From Candidatus Jidaibacter acanthamoeba (GTDB lineage: Bacteria > Pseudomonadota > Alphaproteobacteria > Rickettsiales > Midichloriaceae): a stretch of DNA of 64,000 nucleotides. Positions within the stretch are counted from its first letter, which is position 1. Every line of letters begins with the position of its first letter. The notes under the pieces are model-generated. The model was given only the letters and a program-made list of their open reading frames with translations, was not told the DNA's origin and did not search any database. The stretch is from positions 159,850 to 223,849 of the forward strand of contig NZ_JSWE01000096.1 of the NCBI RefSeq assembly GCF_000815465.1, read 5' to 3'. Position numbers and translations under genes: made by a program. Shown here piece after piece: positions 55,001-63,938 of this stretch.

Positions 55001-57945
55001 CTGAACTGATTAAAAAAGATAATGAGTATAGGTATCTATTTACGGTCAAAGAGCAGGAAATACTGCTAAACCAAGGAGAAAGAAGAGGAATATTTACTCG
55101 TAAGTATGAAAAAGAAGGTGCACTACCGGTGGTAATACCCATTATGTTAAAGCAAGGTGCTGTAGCAACACTATATCAAAAGTTTATTCAGTTAAAATCT
55201 ATATTGGAATATAGTGAGAAAATTACTCCTATGCAGTTATTATACAATATAGAGCCATTACTTGCCAAGTATTATGATGATCCTAAGCTCAAAGGTTTAG
55301 GGGCTAAAGAGGTATTCTCGGTTTTATGTAAGGATCAGTATTCAACCGTTATGGCCGGTAGATTCGGTACAATGGTAAACAGTAGACAACTTTTACAGTC
55401 GGTATTGCAGGAAATACCGAACTTGGAAGATATAGTAAAAAAGAAACATACACCAGCCCAAGCAATAGACGAAATTAAAATAATAAAGTTACAAAGTTCG
55501 ACATTAAACCGAGTAAGGGAACAGCTATTGGCAGGAAATGATAAACCGTTTAAGGAATTATTATTAGATAGCTTCAGAGAAAGAGTTATAAACGGCACTA
55601 AGGGAGGAAATAAGAGAGTTAATTTTGCAGGATTAAGTGAAAGTAAACAGTTATTTATATTACAGGCTATGAGAGGTAGTTCATTTACCGAGCTTTTACT
55701 TAGTAACTGTACTGTTTTAACTGATGCCATAATAAATGATATATTAAAAGATAGTCCCGGACTTATGGTTCTTAATCTAAGCGGCTGTGTAAGCCTTACC
55801 AATTATGCGGTAAGAAGTATAGCAAGCTATTGTCCACAGATAGAGAAGTTGGTTATAAATAATATACCTAACTTATCTTATATTGGTACAAAGACCGGAA
55901 TGAGTAGTTTAGTGTTTTCTAATTTAAGAAGGTTGGATTTAAGTGATAACCGGGATTTAGGCAATGTTTGGATATATGCTCCTAAACTGGAGTGGTTGGA
56001 TATAAGCGGGTGTAAGCAGATTACTGATAAAGGATTATGCTATTTAGTCGGTAATAGTTCTTACTTAAACACTTTGATGCTTGAGGGGTGTGATAAGATA
56101 ACTAACATGCAAGCTAAAACATACCACCCGCAATTAGCATTATTAAAAGCAGAGTTACTATACAAGGCAGAGATTTCTAAAGATACGGTAAGCTTTAAGC
56201 ATGTTAAGTTTGCTAAAAAAGATATAGATGCTTTAGGTAAAGTAATAAAAACTAATGCTACTATTAAGACATTATATCTTAGTGATAATAATATATCCTA
56301 TAAAGGAGATATATCAGGATTAGATGGCCTTCAACCCAATACTACTGTTTCCGTATATAATAGTATTGGTACCGAAGGATGGAAAAAAATAGCAGAAGCC
56401 CTAAAGAGTAACTTCACCATTACTACCTTAAATCTTGAATATAGTGGTATGGATACTGAAGTAAAAAAGGAAATATTAGATGTTTTTAAAAAAAATGCTT
56501 CTATTACTACCTTAAATTTAAAAGGTAATAATATAGACGATGAAGAGGGAAAATTTATAGCTAAAGCTCTTAGAACTAATATGACTCTTACAGAATTAAA
56601 TCTCACAGAAAATGAAATAGAACCTGAGACATTTGGCCACATTACTGGCTATTTAGCTAGGAATAAAATATTACGAGACGATACTAACTTAACTTGCCTT
56701 GATCTTAATTATATTAATATAGGTGATAAGATATTAAAGAATATAATAGAGGCAATCAATACTAATACTAATATATCAATATTACATCTTGCCGGCAGTA
56801 ATATAGAATTTAAAGGAGGGAAAGCTATTGGTAGGTTGCTTAGAACCAATAATAGTATTACAGAGCTATACCTTGGAAACAATAGAATAGGTGATATGGG
56901 CATTATACTGATAGCTAGTGCTCTCAAAACTAATACTATACTCACCAAGTTATTTATTAGTAATAACAACATAAGTGAAGAAGGGGGAAAAGCAATAGCT
57001 AAAGCATTAAAAAATAACACTACTCTTACTGATTTAGATCTTAGAGGTAATCATATAAGCAATAGTACATTATCCGAAATTGAAACTTATCTAGAGAGAA
57101 ATAAAACGAGCAGAAGAGAAATAACAGAACCAGCATTAGCTGCTAATGAATTTAATGGGAGTGTACTGGAATCAGCTAAAGGTAGCACAGGAAATGATAA
57201 TACTTCAAATACAAAACTAGAAATAGTAGAAATCAAGGCTAAAAAAACAACTGCTTCACCTCAGGTAAGAAAAATTGCTGAAAGGAGAAGAGGTGTTATA
57301 CTTTCCAGGCCTCAGCTTACTGATGATCTGAATGTAGATATAAGTGAAGCAAAACAGGAAGAAGCAAAAACAACTAATACAGAATACCAAAAACTAACCC
57401 CAAAAAATGTAAATACTGATGTAGAATATAACACTCCAGATAAGCAGAAGGGATATAAATTATATGAAGCAGCAAATACAGGTAAAGTTGTTACCGTAAT
57501 GGGGTTATTGAGGGACGGAGCAGATACTAACTATGTAGACGATACAAGCGGTAAAACTGCTCTACACCAAGCAACAGAGGCTGGGCATACAAAGATAGTA
57601 GAACTATTACTTAATCATAGTGTTCCAGTGCAAGTTAATTTATTAGATAAAGTGAGAGGAGATACAGCATTACATATAGCTGCTGATAAAAATCACTTAG
57701 CCATAGCTAAAATGCTATTAGATAAAGAAGTAGACACTAATCTATGTAATAATTTTGGCTTTACCCCTTTACACTACGCCGTATCAGGCGATCACAAAGA
57801 CTTAGTTAATTTACTGTTAGCACATGGAGCTGACCCATTTATACAAACTAATGAAAATAAAGTTGCATTAGATTATGCCCAAAGCTTTGAAATGAAGGAG
57901 ATATTTCGTCAGTTTAGCAAAACACCTGAAGTATCAAGGATATAA
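52081..57945 (+). CDS. Giant NTase / kinase-like / LRR / ankyrin protein
   Basis: This 1954-residue multidomain protein is probably an effector. A helical N-terminus leads to a GlnD/DUF294-like nucleotidyltransferase motif G385-S386-L-S-R-K-E and S-D397-L-E399. Then comes a helical segment Y-L-A-I-D-L-G-L-Y-Y-N. A kinase-like block (about 795-930) follows, with L-H-I-K-E-N-P-E-L-P-G-M-E, D893-G-K-P-D-N898 and D918-N-D920-H-G. Leucine-rich repeats of the F-box/AMN1 type (about 1200-1370) and of the RNI/NLR type (about 1385-1677) come next, then about four ankyrin repeats (1791-1940). The start is TTG at 52081 with AGGAGG 6-11 bases before. No membrane segment is obvious. Confidence 0.75.
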   Translation: MRNEIETTVSKKYSSKNFYTNVQPLPTDVSVPLLATSSSEKIYLPNNEPINKVLIKLCDQFYTFLEKNEQTIVISYYQQLIRQLNTFEPLLIDEVVISKIFKCIDLFINYSENLDSSNFVRIITLQTSMVDIIKRHYNHTELCKIKSSLYKNVGFLKTKTFVEQKETAVSLYVLPKDFGVIEFYAQALKEIVRQEEIKGIASALDKEIDKYIYQLSHKCLYEFLSEKTLKLIPKESPALFKNILIQYRIILERLAVNEKELNLSSLMRNFLYKAGDIIDTYRNKLKEPTGASYKYSLTDLDDLTTYVTQLLVDSDKIIACESSNKWRENWNKFREIRREVIKIEDIIERQLYLSQKIEILISQMVKEGEMILGKPPCDYIMLSLGSLSRKEFFPGSDLECLIILDAENKSAGMIPEYFKALAGLLKIQILAVGESKAGFALDGNDPATNFDEFVITINKLPEAYNEHCKNQHILGFSLLRPSLLYSSREDDIFFERYKDVMSGILASTHKQQAINQLEYHTSKFLLESRDNLSFMKLGAEVARNENKCFDIKECFYSPLVYLAIDLGLYYNIKTNNTLEIYEELHNRDVISTEFFTFLKEAYCYIVELRFEAHNFKKSHYDEIYLPNSTKSGCLVLEEEAFEKLKKINLEVITPLYKAVELIVKNKSYNHSGNKTIEDQATITNIDHVADLYCRTHCKNNEALDNPSIFAELISIYHRYYTREYKLEILRQREEVYLQEGLNSLSMPLPSKIPENAVIVEEAGNKYMLKPEVAENIITKDGSIVKQEGGYGRRNVVGITHNGYSLHIKENPELPGMEYTLGSLIRKIAGQGAPVTKLLKFTVDNRVYPVQISRTVKGINYQDALNGKSSCLSKISSKSFGMMYMASLLINPEDGKPDNYILEPVKGGEGEKYNIVCVDNDHGLVPALVKEKSHTKLMVKTILYCMPQMYEDLDKEVREQILALNHDELLNEWLTELIKKDNEYRYLFTVKEQEILLNQGERRGIFTRKYEKEGALPVVIPIMLKQGAVATLYQKFIQLKSILEYSEKITPMQLLYNIEPLLAKYYDDPKLKGLGAKEVFSVLCKDQYSTVMAGRFGTMVNSRQLLQSVLQEIPNLEDIVKKKHTPAQAIDEIKIIKLQSSTLNRVREQLLAGNDKPFKELLLDSFRERVINGTKGGNKRVNFAGLSESKQLFILQAMRGSSFTELLLSNCTVLTDAIINDILKDSPGLMVLNLSGCVSLTNYAVRSIASYCPQIEKLVINNIPNLSYIGTKTGMSSLVFSNLRRLDLSDNRDLGNVWIYAPKLEWLDISGCKQITDKGLCYLVGNSSYLNTLMLEGCDKITNMQAKTYHPQLALLKAELLYKAEISKDTVSFKHVKFAKKDIDALGKVIKTNATIKTLYLSDNNISYKGDISGLDGLQPNTTVSVYNSIGTEGWKKIAEALKSNFTITTLNLEYSGMDTEVKKEILDVFKKNASITTLNLKGNNIDDEEGKFIAKALRTNMTLTELNLTENEIEPETFGHITGYLARNKILRDDTNLTCLDLNYINIGDKILKNIIEAINTNTNISILHLAGSNIEFKGGKAIGRLLRTNNSITELYLGNNRIGDMGIILIASALKTNTILTKLFISNNNISEEGGKAIAKALKNNTTLTDLDLRGNHISNSTLSEIETYLERNKTSRREITEPALAANEFNGSVLESAKGSTGNDNTSNTKLEIVEIKAKKTTASPQVRKIAERRRGVILSRPQLTDDLNVDISEAKQEEAKTTNTEYQKLTPKNVNTDVEYNTPDKQKGYKLYEAANTGKVVTVMGLLRDGADTNYVDDTSGKTALHQATEAGHTKIVELLLNHSVPVQVNLLDKVRGDTALHIAADKNHLAIAKMLLDKEVDTNLCNNFGFTPLHYAVSGDHKDLVNLLLAHGADPFIQTNENKVALDYAQSFEMKEIFRQFSKTPEVSRI

Positions 57946-57995
57946 AATACATGAATACTTAAACACTAGATAAAAGAGCAAAATAGGAGGCTAAC

Positions 57996-60900
57996 TTGAA
58001 AGAGAACACAATAAATATCGGCCTAAATGAATATAAAAGTAGTAATTATTACTTAAATAATATTCTTCCTGTAAAAAAAATAACTATTCCGGAGTCAGAC
58101 CAAGAGGATACTCAGCCGCAAGTAATTTTTGAGATTGATATAAATGATTTATTAATAGGCTTTTGTGAGCAGTTTAAGTTAATAATTGATGAAGGTAACC
58201 ATGACGCCATAATTGATTACTACTGCCAGCTTGTCTATCAATTAAGCCTTTCTGAATCATTAGATCTCCATAAGAAAACTACTAAAGAAATAAGTAAAGC
58301 TATAGTTGCTTTTATTGGATACATACAAGAATCGGGCTTAAATAATTTCAAGGAGATAGTCTTATTACAAGAAAAAGTTGCCAACGTTATTAACAATAAT
58401 TATAGCCATACTAATTTAGGGCAATATTTAACCTTGCTCTATAAGAATATAGCTTTTTTAAAGCAAAAAAGTCTTTCTACTTCTATATCTACACCACAGG
58501 AAAGAACTCTTTCTCTAAAGATAGATCCTAACCAAGTATTAGAAATATTAAATGATATTTCCATGGCATTAAAGAAATCACAGTGTGAAAGAGAAGCTTC
58601 AGATACAGCTTTAGAAATAGACAGTAATATTAGTAAGTATACTTACCAACTATGTTATGAAATATTAGAACAAACATTAGAGGATAATACATTAAAAAAT
58701 AGAGGTGATAACCAAGCTCCTGATAAATTCACAAAGACTCTTAACAACTATTGGAATTTATTAAAATTATTATCTTGTTCGAATAAAGATATAGATGTGG
58801 AGCCCTTAGCAAGGAATATTATATTCAAGGCTAGTGAAGTTATTAATACACATCAAACTCGTTTACATGGGAATTCTATAGAAAGCCAGGGCTATCAATA
58901 TAGTTTATCTGATCTGGATAAGCTAGTTACCTATAATACTCAGTTAATGCTGGAAAGTTATGATCTATCTTCAAATAGCCCTCATTTTATATGGAGAGAG
59001 AATTGGAATAAGCTAAGAGATATTAGAAGAGAATCTGTAAATTTAAATGCTCTAGATCAACAAGTATTTTTGTCAGAAGAAATAAGTAATTTAATAAGAA
59101 GATTAATACAAGAAGCCGGTGATATCCTTGGAAAACCTCCTTGTGAATATATAGTACTTAGTTTTGGTTCTTTAAGTAGGAAAGAATTATTTTCTTGCTC
59201 TGATTTAGAATGTTTAGTTGTTTTAGATACTGAAAATAAATTAGTTCCTTCAGTTACCCGGTACTTTACTATATTATTTAAGCTAATTGATGTGCAACTT
59301 AGAACCTTAGGAGAGTACGGAGAGGGGCTCGGTTTAGATAAAAACAACCCTGTCTTAAATTATGATGAATTTGTAATTACAATTAATAACTTAGAAAAAG
59401 TTTATAATTTACATAGAGACGATACTAAAGAAAGCTATCACTATAGTTTACTTAAACCCGACTTACTTTATAGTTCGAACGAAGACAACTTACTATTTGA
59501 AAAATATAAAGAGATAATGAGTCAAACATTATCTTCGATAAATAAAGAGCAATCCCTGAAGCAATTGAAAACTCATATTGAAGATTACTTTCGTTTAAGT
59601 AATGAACAATTGAATTCTGTAATGTTGGGTAGCAATAAGAATAGCTATGCTAATAAAAATATAGACTTAAAAAAGTGCTTTTATTCCCCACTAGTATATC
59701 TGGCAATAGATCTAGGCTTATATTATAATATTAAGTCTAATAACACTCTTAAGATATATGAAGAACTATATAAACAAGGTTTTATATCCGGCAAGTTTTT
59801 TGAGTCATTGAAAGAAGGTTATTGTTACATAATAGAGTTAAGAAATGAAGCACATATTCTTAAAGGATCGCAATACGATAAGGTGTTTTTACCAACTAAC
59901 AATAAAAGCGGTCATCTTGTTCTTAGAGAAGAAGCATTTGAGAAGTTAAAGAGAATTAACCTAGAAGTAATAACTCCGCTGTATAAAGCTTTAGAGTTAA
60001 TAACAACAAATACTCAATTTATAAAAGATGCGCTTGATATAACGGTATCATCCGGAGAGTTAAATTTAGCTTTTCACGCTTTGACTGGAACCAATGAGGA
60101 AACAACCATATATTTTCCTGATCAGATAGCTAAGTATTATTATGAAGCACGTAATGCAAATATTAATAACACTGAGCATGCTTTAGATGATCCGATAATA
60201 TTATCTGAACTAATCGCTCTATACCAGGATCATTATAGATGGCAATATTGTTTAGAAAGCATTACACAGGAGAATATGCCAACAGAGCATCCTATAATAC
60301 AAATCAACTCTATTAATTTAGGAGATAAGTACCTAATACCGGAAGTATCAAAGGAATTATTTAATAGTAACGGAAAATTTATAGCAGATGAGGCATTGTC
60401 AGGTACTCACCAAGTAAAGCCTATAGAGTACGGAACACATAAATTACATGCTAAATTTTCCCCTGAGTTACCCGGGATCGAAAAAGCAGTAGAATTACTT
60501 AGCCAACTATTGGTGGGGTCAGGGACTACTTCGCTCACTGAGTTTATAAGATGTAAAGTTATAACCAAAGATAAAAAGGAACATACATATCCGTTACTAC
60601 TTTCAAGCACTATTGAAGGAAAAACAGTCGCGAGTCTAGACGTATCAAAAATTAAGTTTGATACCAGGGAATTAAGTAAAGCATTAATAGCCTCGGCGGT
60701 AACTCGGCAAGAAGACGGCCACCCTAAAAACTATATAATTGAATTATTAAACAGTAATACTTATAGGTTAGTATGTATAGATAAAGATCATGGCTTTGTA
60801 GAGCCAATAATAACTAAAGATACTAAGCCTATATTAATGTTTACTTCAATTATTTATTGCTTGGAACAAGTAAAGGAATTGCACATAGACACTGCAATAA

Positions 60901-63740
60901 TTAAAGACTTAAGTAGAATAAATATTGATATAATGCTGACCAGATGGCTTGAAGAATTGGATAAGATACATAAATATCATGTAGGGTACCAACAACCGGA
61001 CGGTAAGCATATACAAGGTATATGGTCTGAGTTAGAAATAGAAAAATACTATAATAAGAAAGAAGGGTATTTACCGAATTTCTTAGGTGAAAAAATAGAT
61101 GAGCCACGCTGTATAATCCCTATAGTGATTGGAGAAAAAACATTACGGGAAACGTATGAGTTGTTATGGCAGATACAACAAAATTTACGCGAGAAAGATA
61201 TATTTACTCCCCAATTAATATTAAAATATATTAACCCTTTAGTAAGTAAGATATATGAAAGGATGCTACCAAAAAAGATACATAATGCTTTTAAATATTT
61301 TAATACTTTATCTGAAGTAAAAGCAAGTTACTTTAAGGTGAATAAAGGCAATAAACAAATACAGAGTAATATTGAAAATTATCAGGACAGTAGAGTTACA
61401 ATAGATCAAAGAGTGCAGTCAATTGCAGGTAAGATATTGACACTTAAAGATATAAGAGAGCAAAAGCACTTAACTCCTGCAGGAGCGCTAGAGGAGTTAA
61501 AGTTATTAAAAAACTGGCAGGCTTTTATAAATGAAGCAAAGGAGGAAATTAAGCAAGGTAAGATTAGCAATATATATAATAAATTACTTCCTATCCATAG
61601 AGAAATATTAATAAACAATATAGATGCAAAAGAAATTGGAGGTGGGCAAAATATTATAAGTCTACTAAAAACATACAAAACTAATTTCCATAGATTAATT
61701 TTAAAAGGATATAACTCTTTACCCGATGCAGAGTTATGGGATTTAATATGGGATAGTAAGATGTTAATATCTTTAGGCCTAATAAATATTCGTGGTCTTA
61801 CCGGTACATGTTTTAGTGATGGAGTAATGTATTATGGAATAGCAGGGCATTGTAATTTATTGGAAAAGCTTATTTTAGAAAACTTAACTAATTTGAATTT
61901 CTTAGGTACTAGAAAGCATATTACATTATTTGCCAATCTTAGAAGATTAGAAATAAGAAATTGTGATAAACTACAGGTAGTAAATATAGAAACCCCTAAG
62001 CTAAATGAATTAGAACTTAGTAATTGTGAGTCTTTAGCTAAATTTATATTTAGAACCAATGAAACTATGCAAAAATTTATGCTACCTAAGAATTTAGGTA
62101 AAGTATCTTTAATTGGCTGCACGGTAGATAACGAAGAATTATCAAATGTTGATATTTGGGGTAAAGATGAATGTAATTACGGGGTTGGATTAAAAGTAAT
62201 TTATGAGGATTTGAAAGCTCAAGGTAAGATTAATGTTGTAAACTTATTGCTTGCTAAGAGAGGAAAAGAAGTATCTTTATCTTATAGTAAACAAGGAAAA
62301 ATTAATAAAAAATTAAAACAGTATAGTGAAGCAATAGATAGTTATACTAAAGCAATTGAATTAAATCCAAATGTTGCATCTCATTATAATAGTAGAGGAG
62401 AAGTCTATTTTTGTTTAAGAGAATATGATAAAGCAATAGCAGATATTGAGCAGGCAATACATATTAAACCCGGTAATGCATTATACTACAATAATAGAGG
62501 AGAAGCTTATTATTATTTGAGAAAATATAAGGAAGCAGTAAAAGATTATACTCAAGCTATACAACTTTATTCAATTTCTGCCGTATATTACAATAACAGA
62601 GGAAAAGCATATAACTATTTAAAAGAATATGACAAAGCAAAAGCAGATCATGTTCAGGCAATAAAACTAGATCCGACTAATGCAGCATATTATAATTATT
62701 ATGGGAAAACTTTATTTGATCTAAAACAATATGATAAGGCAGTAATAGAATATAGCAAAGCTTTAGAATTAGTAAAAAGTGATAGTATATATTACAGTAA
62801 TAGAGGATTTGCATATAAGAAACTTGGTTGTTATGATAAAGCAGTAAAAGATTATGATAAAGCTATAAGCTTAGATTCAAATGAAAGCTATTACTATTAT
62901 GAGCGTGGAGATATTTATTATCATCTAAATCAATTTGATAAATCGATACAAGATTATAATCAAGCAATAAGAATAGATTCTAATAAAGCTGATTATTATA
63001 GCAGGAGAGGTCTTAGTTATCTTAGTATCAATCAATTTGAATTAGCATCAATTGACTTTGGACTTTCAATATCAATTAACGAATTACTACCCAACCCTTA
63101 TATAGGAAGAGCAAAAATATACTTATTAGAAGGCAAGTTAAAAGAAGCACTGAATGAAGTTAATCATGCTATAGGACTTATAACTTACACCGGTGCCTCA
63201 TATGTATTAGCTTATACTACTAAAGGCCAGATCTTTTATTCCATGAACAGTTTTGAAAAGTCATTAAAATGTTATAAAAGAGCTTTAGAAGTTGATGTAA
63301 ATTGCGTTGAGGCAAGTAACGGATTAAAAGAAGCAGAGAAAGGTCTGATAGAAGAAAATGGAACCTTTGCACATAATATATTTAAAGAACTAAATGCAAC
63401 AGCAATGAAGCTTTGCAAAGCAACTATTCCCTTATCTCAGGCGTTAAGGCATCAAATGCAATTCACATCCAGTAGAGATATGAATTTATTAAGAAAAAGT
63501 GAAACGTGCTGTATTTCATATTTACCTATAGACTTAATAGTGCATACTTTAAGTTTCTTACCTGAAGCTGAGATATTACATAAAACCACAATCACAAAAT
63601 TATTAGAAAGTTTCGTTTCTAATAGAGTAGTAAGCCGAACTAAAATAGAGGATGATCTTCTCAAAATACCTGAGCAAATTTGCTTTACAGTAAAACTAAT
63701 GTACCAAAGAAAAGAGGTAGTAGTTCGAGAAAGTATTTAA
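57996..63740 (+). CDS. Giant NTase / kinase-like / LRR / TPR protein with F-box-like end
   Basis: This 1914-residue protein is a paralogue of the preceding one. It has the same nucleotidyltransferase motif G391-S392 ... S-D403-L-E405, the same Y-L-A-I-D-L-G-L-Y-Y-N segment and kinase-like residues D907-G-H-P-K-N912 and D929-K-D931-H-G. A short LRR stretch (about 1220-1370) follows, then ten TPRs (about 1430-1780) replacing the long LRR and ankyrin repeats. The C-terminus has L-P1844-I-D-L-I-V-H-T-L-S-F-L-P, an F-box-like pattern. The start is TTG at 57996 after AGGAGG (57985-57990). It lies 50 bases after the upstream giant gene. Confidence 0.75.
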   Translation: MKENTINIGLNEYKSSNYYLNNILPVKKITIPESDQEDTQPQVIFEIDINDLLIGFCEQFKLIIDEGNHDAIIDYYCQLVYQLSLSESLDLHKKTTKEISKAIVAFIGYIQESGLNNFKEIVLLQEKVANVINNNYSHTNLGQYLTLLYKNIAFLKQKSLSTSISTPQERTLSLKIDPNQVLEILNDISMALKKSQCEREASDTALEIDSNISKYTYQLCYEILEQTLEDNTLKNRGDNQAPDKFTKTLNNYWNLLKLLSCSNKDIDVEPLARNIIFKASEVINTHQTRLHGNSIESQGYQYSLSDLDKLVTYNTQLMLESYDLSSNSPHFIWRENWNKLRDIRRESVNLNALDQQVFLSEEISNLIRRLIQEAGDILGKPPCEYIVLSFGSLSRKELFSCSDLECLVVLDTENKLVPSVTRYFTILFKLIDVQLRTLGEYGEGLGLDKNNPVLNYDEFVITINNLEKVYNLHRDDTKESYHYSLLKPDLLYSSNEDNLLFEKYKEIMSQTLSSINKEQSLKQLKTHIEDYFRLSNEQLNSVMLGSNKNSYANKNIDLKKCFYSPLVYLAIDLGLYYNIKSNNTLKIYEELYKQGFISGKFFESLKEGYCYIIELRNEAHILKGSQYDKVFLPTNNKSGHLVLREEAFEKLKRINLEVITPLYKALELITTNTQFIKDALDITVSSGELNLAFHALTGTNEETTIYFPDQIAKYYYEARNANINNTEHALDDPIILSELIALYQDHYRWQYCLESITQENMPTEHPIIQINSINLGDKYLIPEVSKELFNSNGKFIADEALSGTHQVKPIEYGTHKLHAKFSPELPGIEKAVELLSQLLVGSGTTSLTEFIRCKVITKDKKEHTYPLLLSSTIEGKTVASLDVSKIKFDTRELSKALIASAVTRQEDGHPKNYIIELLNSNTYRLVCIDKDHGFVEPIITKDTKPILMFTSIIYCLEQVKELHIDTAIIKDLSRINIDIMLTRWLEELDKIHKYHVGYQQPDGKHIQGIWSELEIEKYYNKKEGYLPNFLGEKIDEPRCIIPIVIGEKTLRETYELLWQIQQNLREKDIFTPQLILKYINPLVSKIYERMLPKKIHNAFKYFNTLSEVKASYFKVNKGNKQIQSNIENYQDSRVTIDQRVQSIAGKILTLKDIREQKHLTPAGALEELKLLKNWQAFINEAKEEIKQGKISNIYNKLLPIHREILINNIDAKEIGGGQNIISLLKTYKTNFHRLILKGYNSLPDAELWDLIWDSKMLISLGLINIRGLTGTCFSDGVMYYGIAGHCNLLEKLILENLTNLNFLGTRKHITLFANLRRLEIRNCDKLQVVNIETPKLNELELSNCESLAKFIFRTNETMQKFMLPKNLGKVSLIGCTVDNEELSNVDIWGKDECNYGVGLKVIYEDLKAQGKINVVNLLLAKRGKEVSLSYSKQGKINKKLKQYSEAIDSYTKAIELNPNVASHYNSRGEVYFCLREYDKAIADIEQAIHIKPGNALYYNNRGEAYYYLRKYKEAVKDYTQAIQLYSISAVYYNNRGKAYNYLKEYDKAKADHVQAIKLDPTNAAYYNYYGKTLFDLKQYDKAVIEYSKALELVKSDSIYYSNRGFAYKKLGCYDKAVKDYDKAISLDSNESYYYYERGDIYYHLNQFDKSIQDYNQAIRIDSNKADYYSRRGLSYLSINQFELASIDFGLSISINELLPNPYIGRAKIYLLEGKLKEALNEVNHAIGLITYTGASYVLAYTTKGQIFYSMNSFEKSLKCYKRALEVDVNCVEASNGLKEAEKGLIEENGTFAHNIFKELNATAMKLCKATIPLSQALRHQMQFTSSRDMNLLRKSETCCISYLPIDLIVHTLSFLPEAEILHKTTITKLLESFVSNRVVSRTKIEDDLLKIPEQICFTVKLMYQRKEVVVRESI

Positions 63741-63902
63741 AACTAAATGTTCTTTCTTAAGCACTAACCACTTATGGGTGCATGAGCAACAATGGACTGT
63801 TCAATCAATGCAGTAATGCTACCTTAAACAATGAAATTATAAAATGTTGCATTGTAAATTAGATTGTTAAGTGAGTTATAATTAAGCCTTTTTCTTATCG
63901 TA

Positions 63903-63930
63903 TGTCCAATAAATGAGTGTTTATTAGACA
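63903..63930. repeat. 11-bp inverted repeat near the window end
   Basis: TGTCCAATAAA (63903-63913) and TTTATTAGACA (63920-63930) are inverted with one mismatch and a 6-base spacer. It could be a transposon end or an operator for the frame that begins at 63939. Confidence 0.45.
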
Positions 63931-63938
63931 CATGTAAA

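Noticed and set aside
50064-63740. CBASS-like antiphage system (nucleotidyltransferase next to a patatin phospholipase)
   Set aside because: The NTase motif is GlnD/DUF294-like (G-S ... D-x-E) inside giant repeat proteins, not a compact CD-NTase, and no Cap2/Cap3-type accessory genes are present. The ankyrin, LRR and TPR repeats fit effectors better.
57900-63740. Possibility that the two giant genes are one gene split by an error
   Set aside because: Each has its own stop, AGGAGG site and start, and both contain the full NTase and kinase-like blocks, so they are tandem paralogues.
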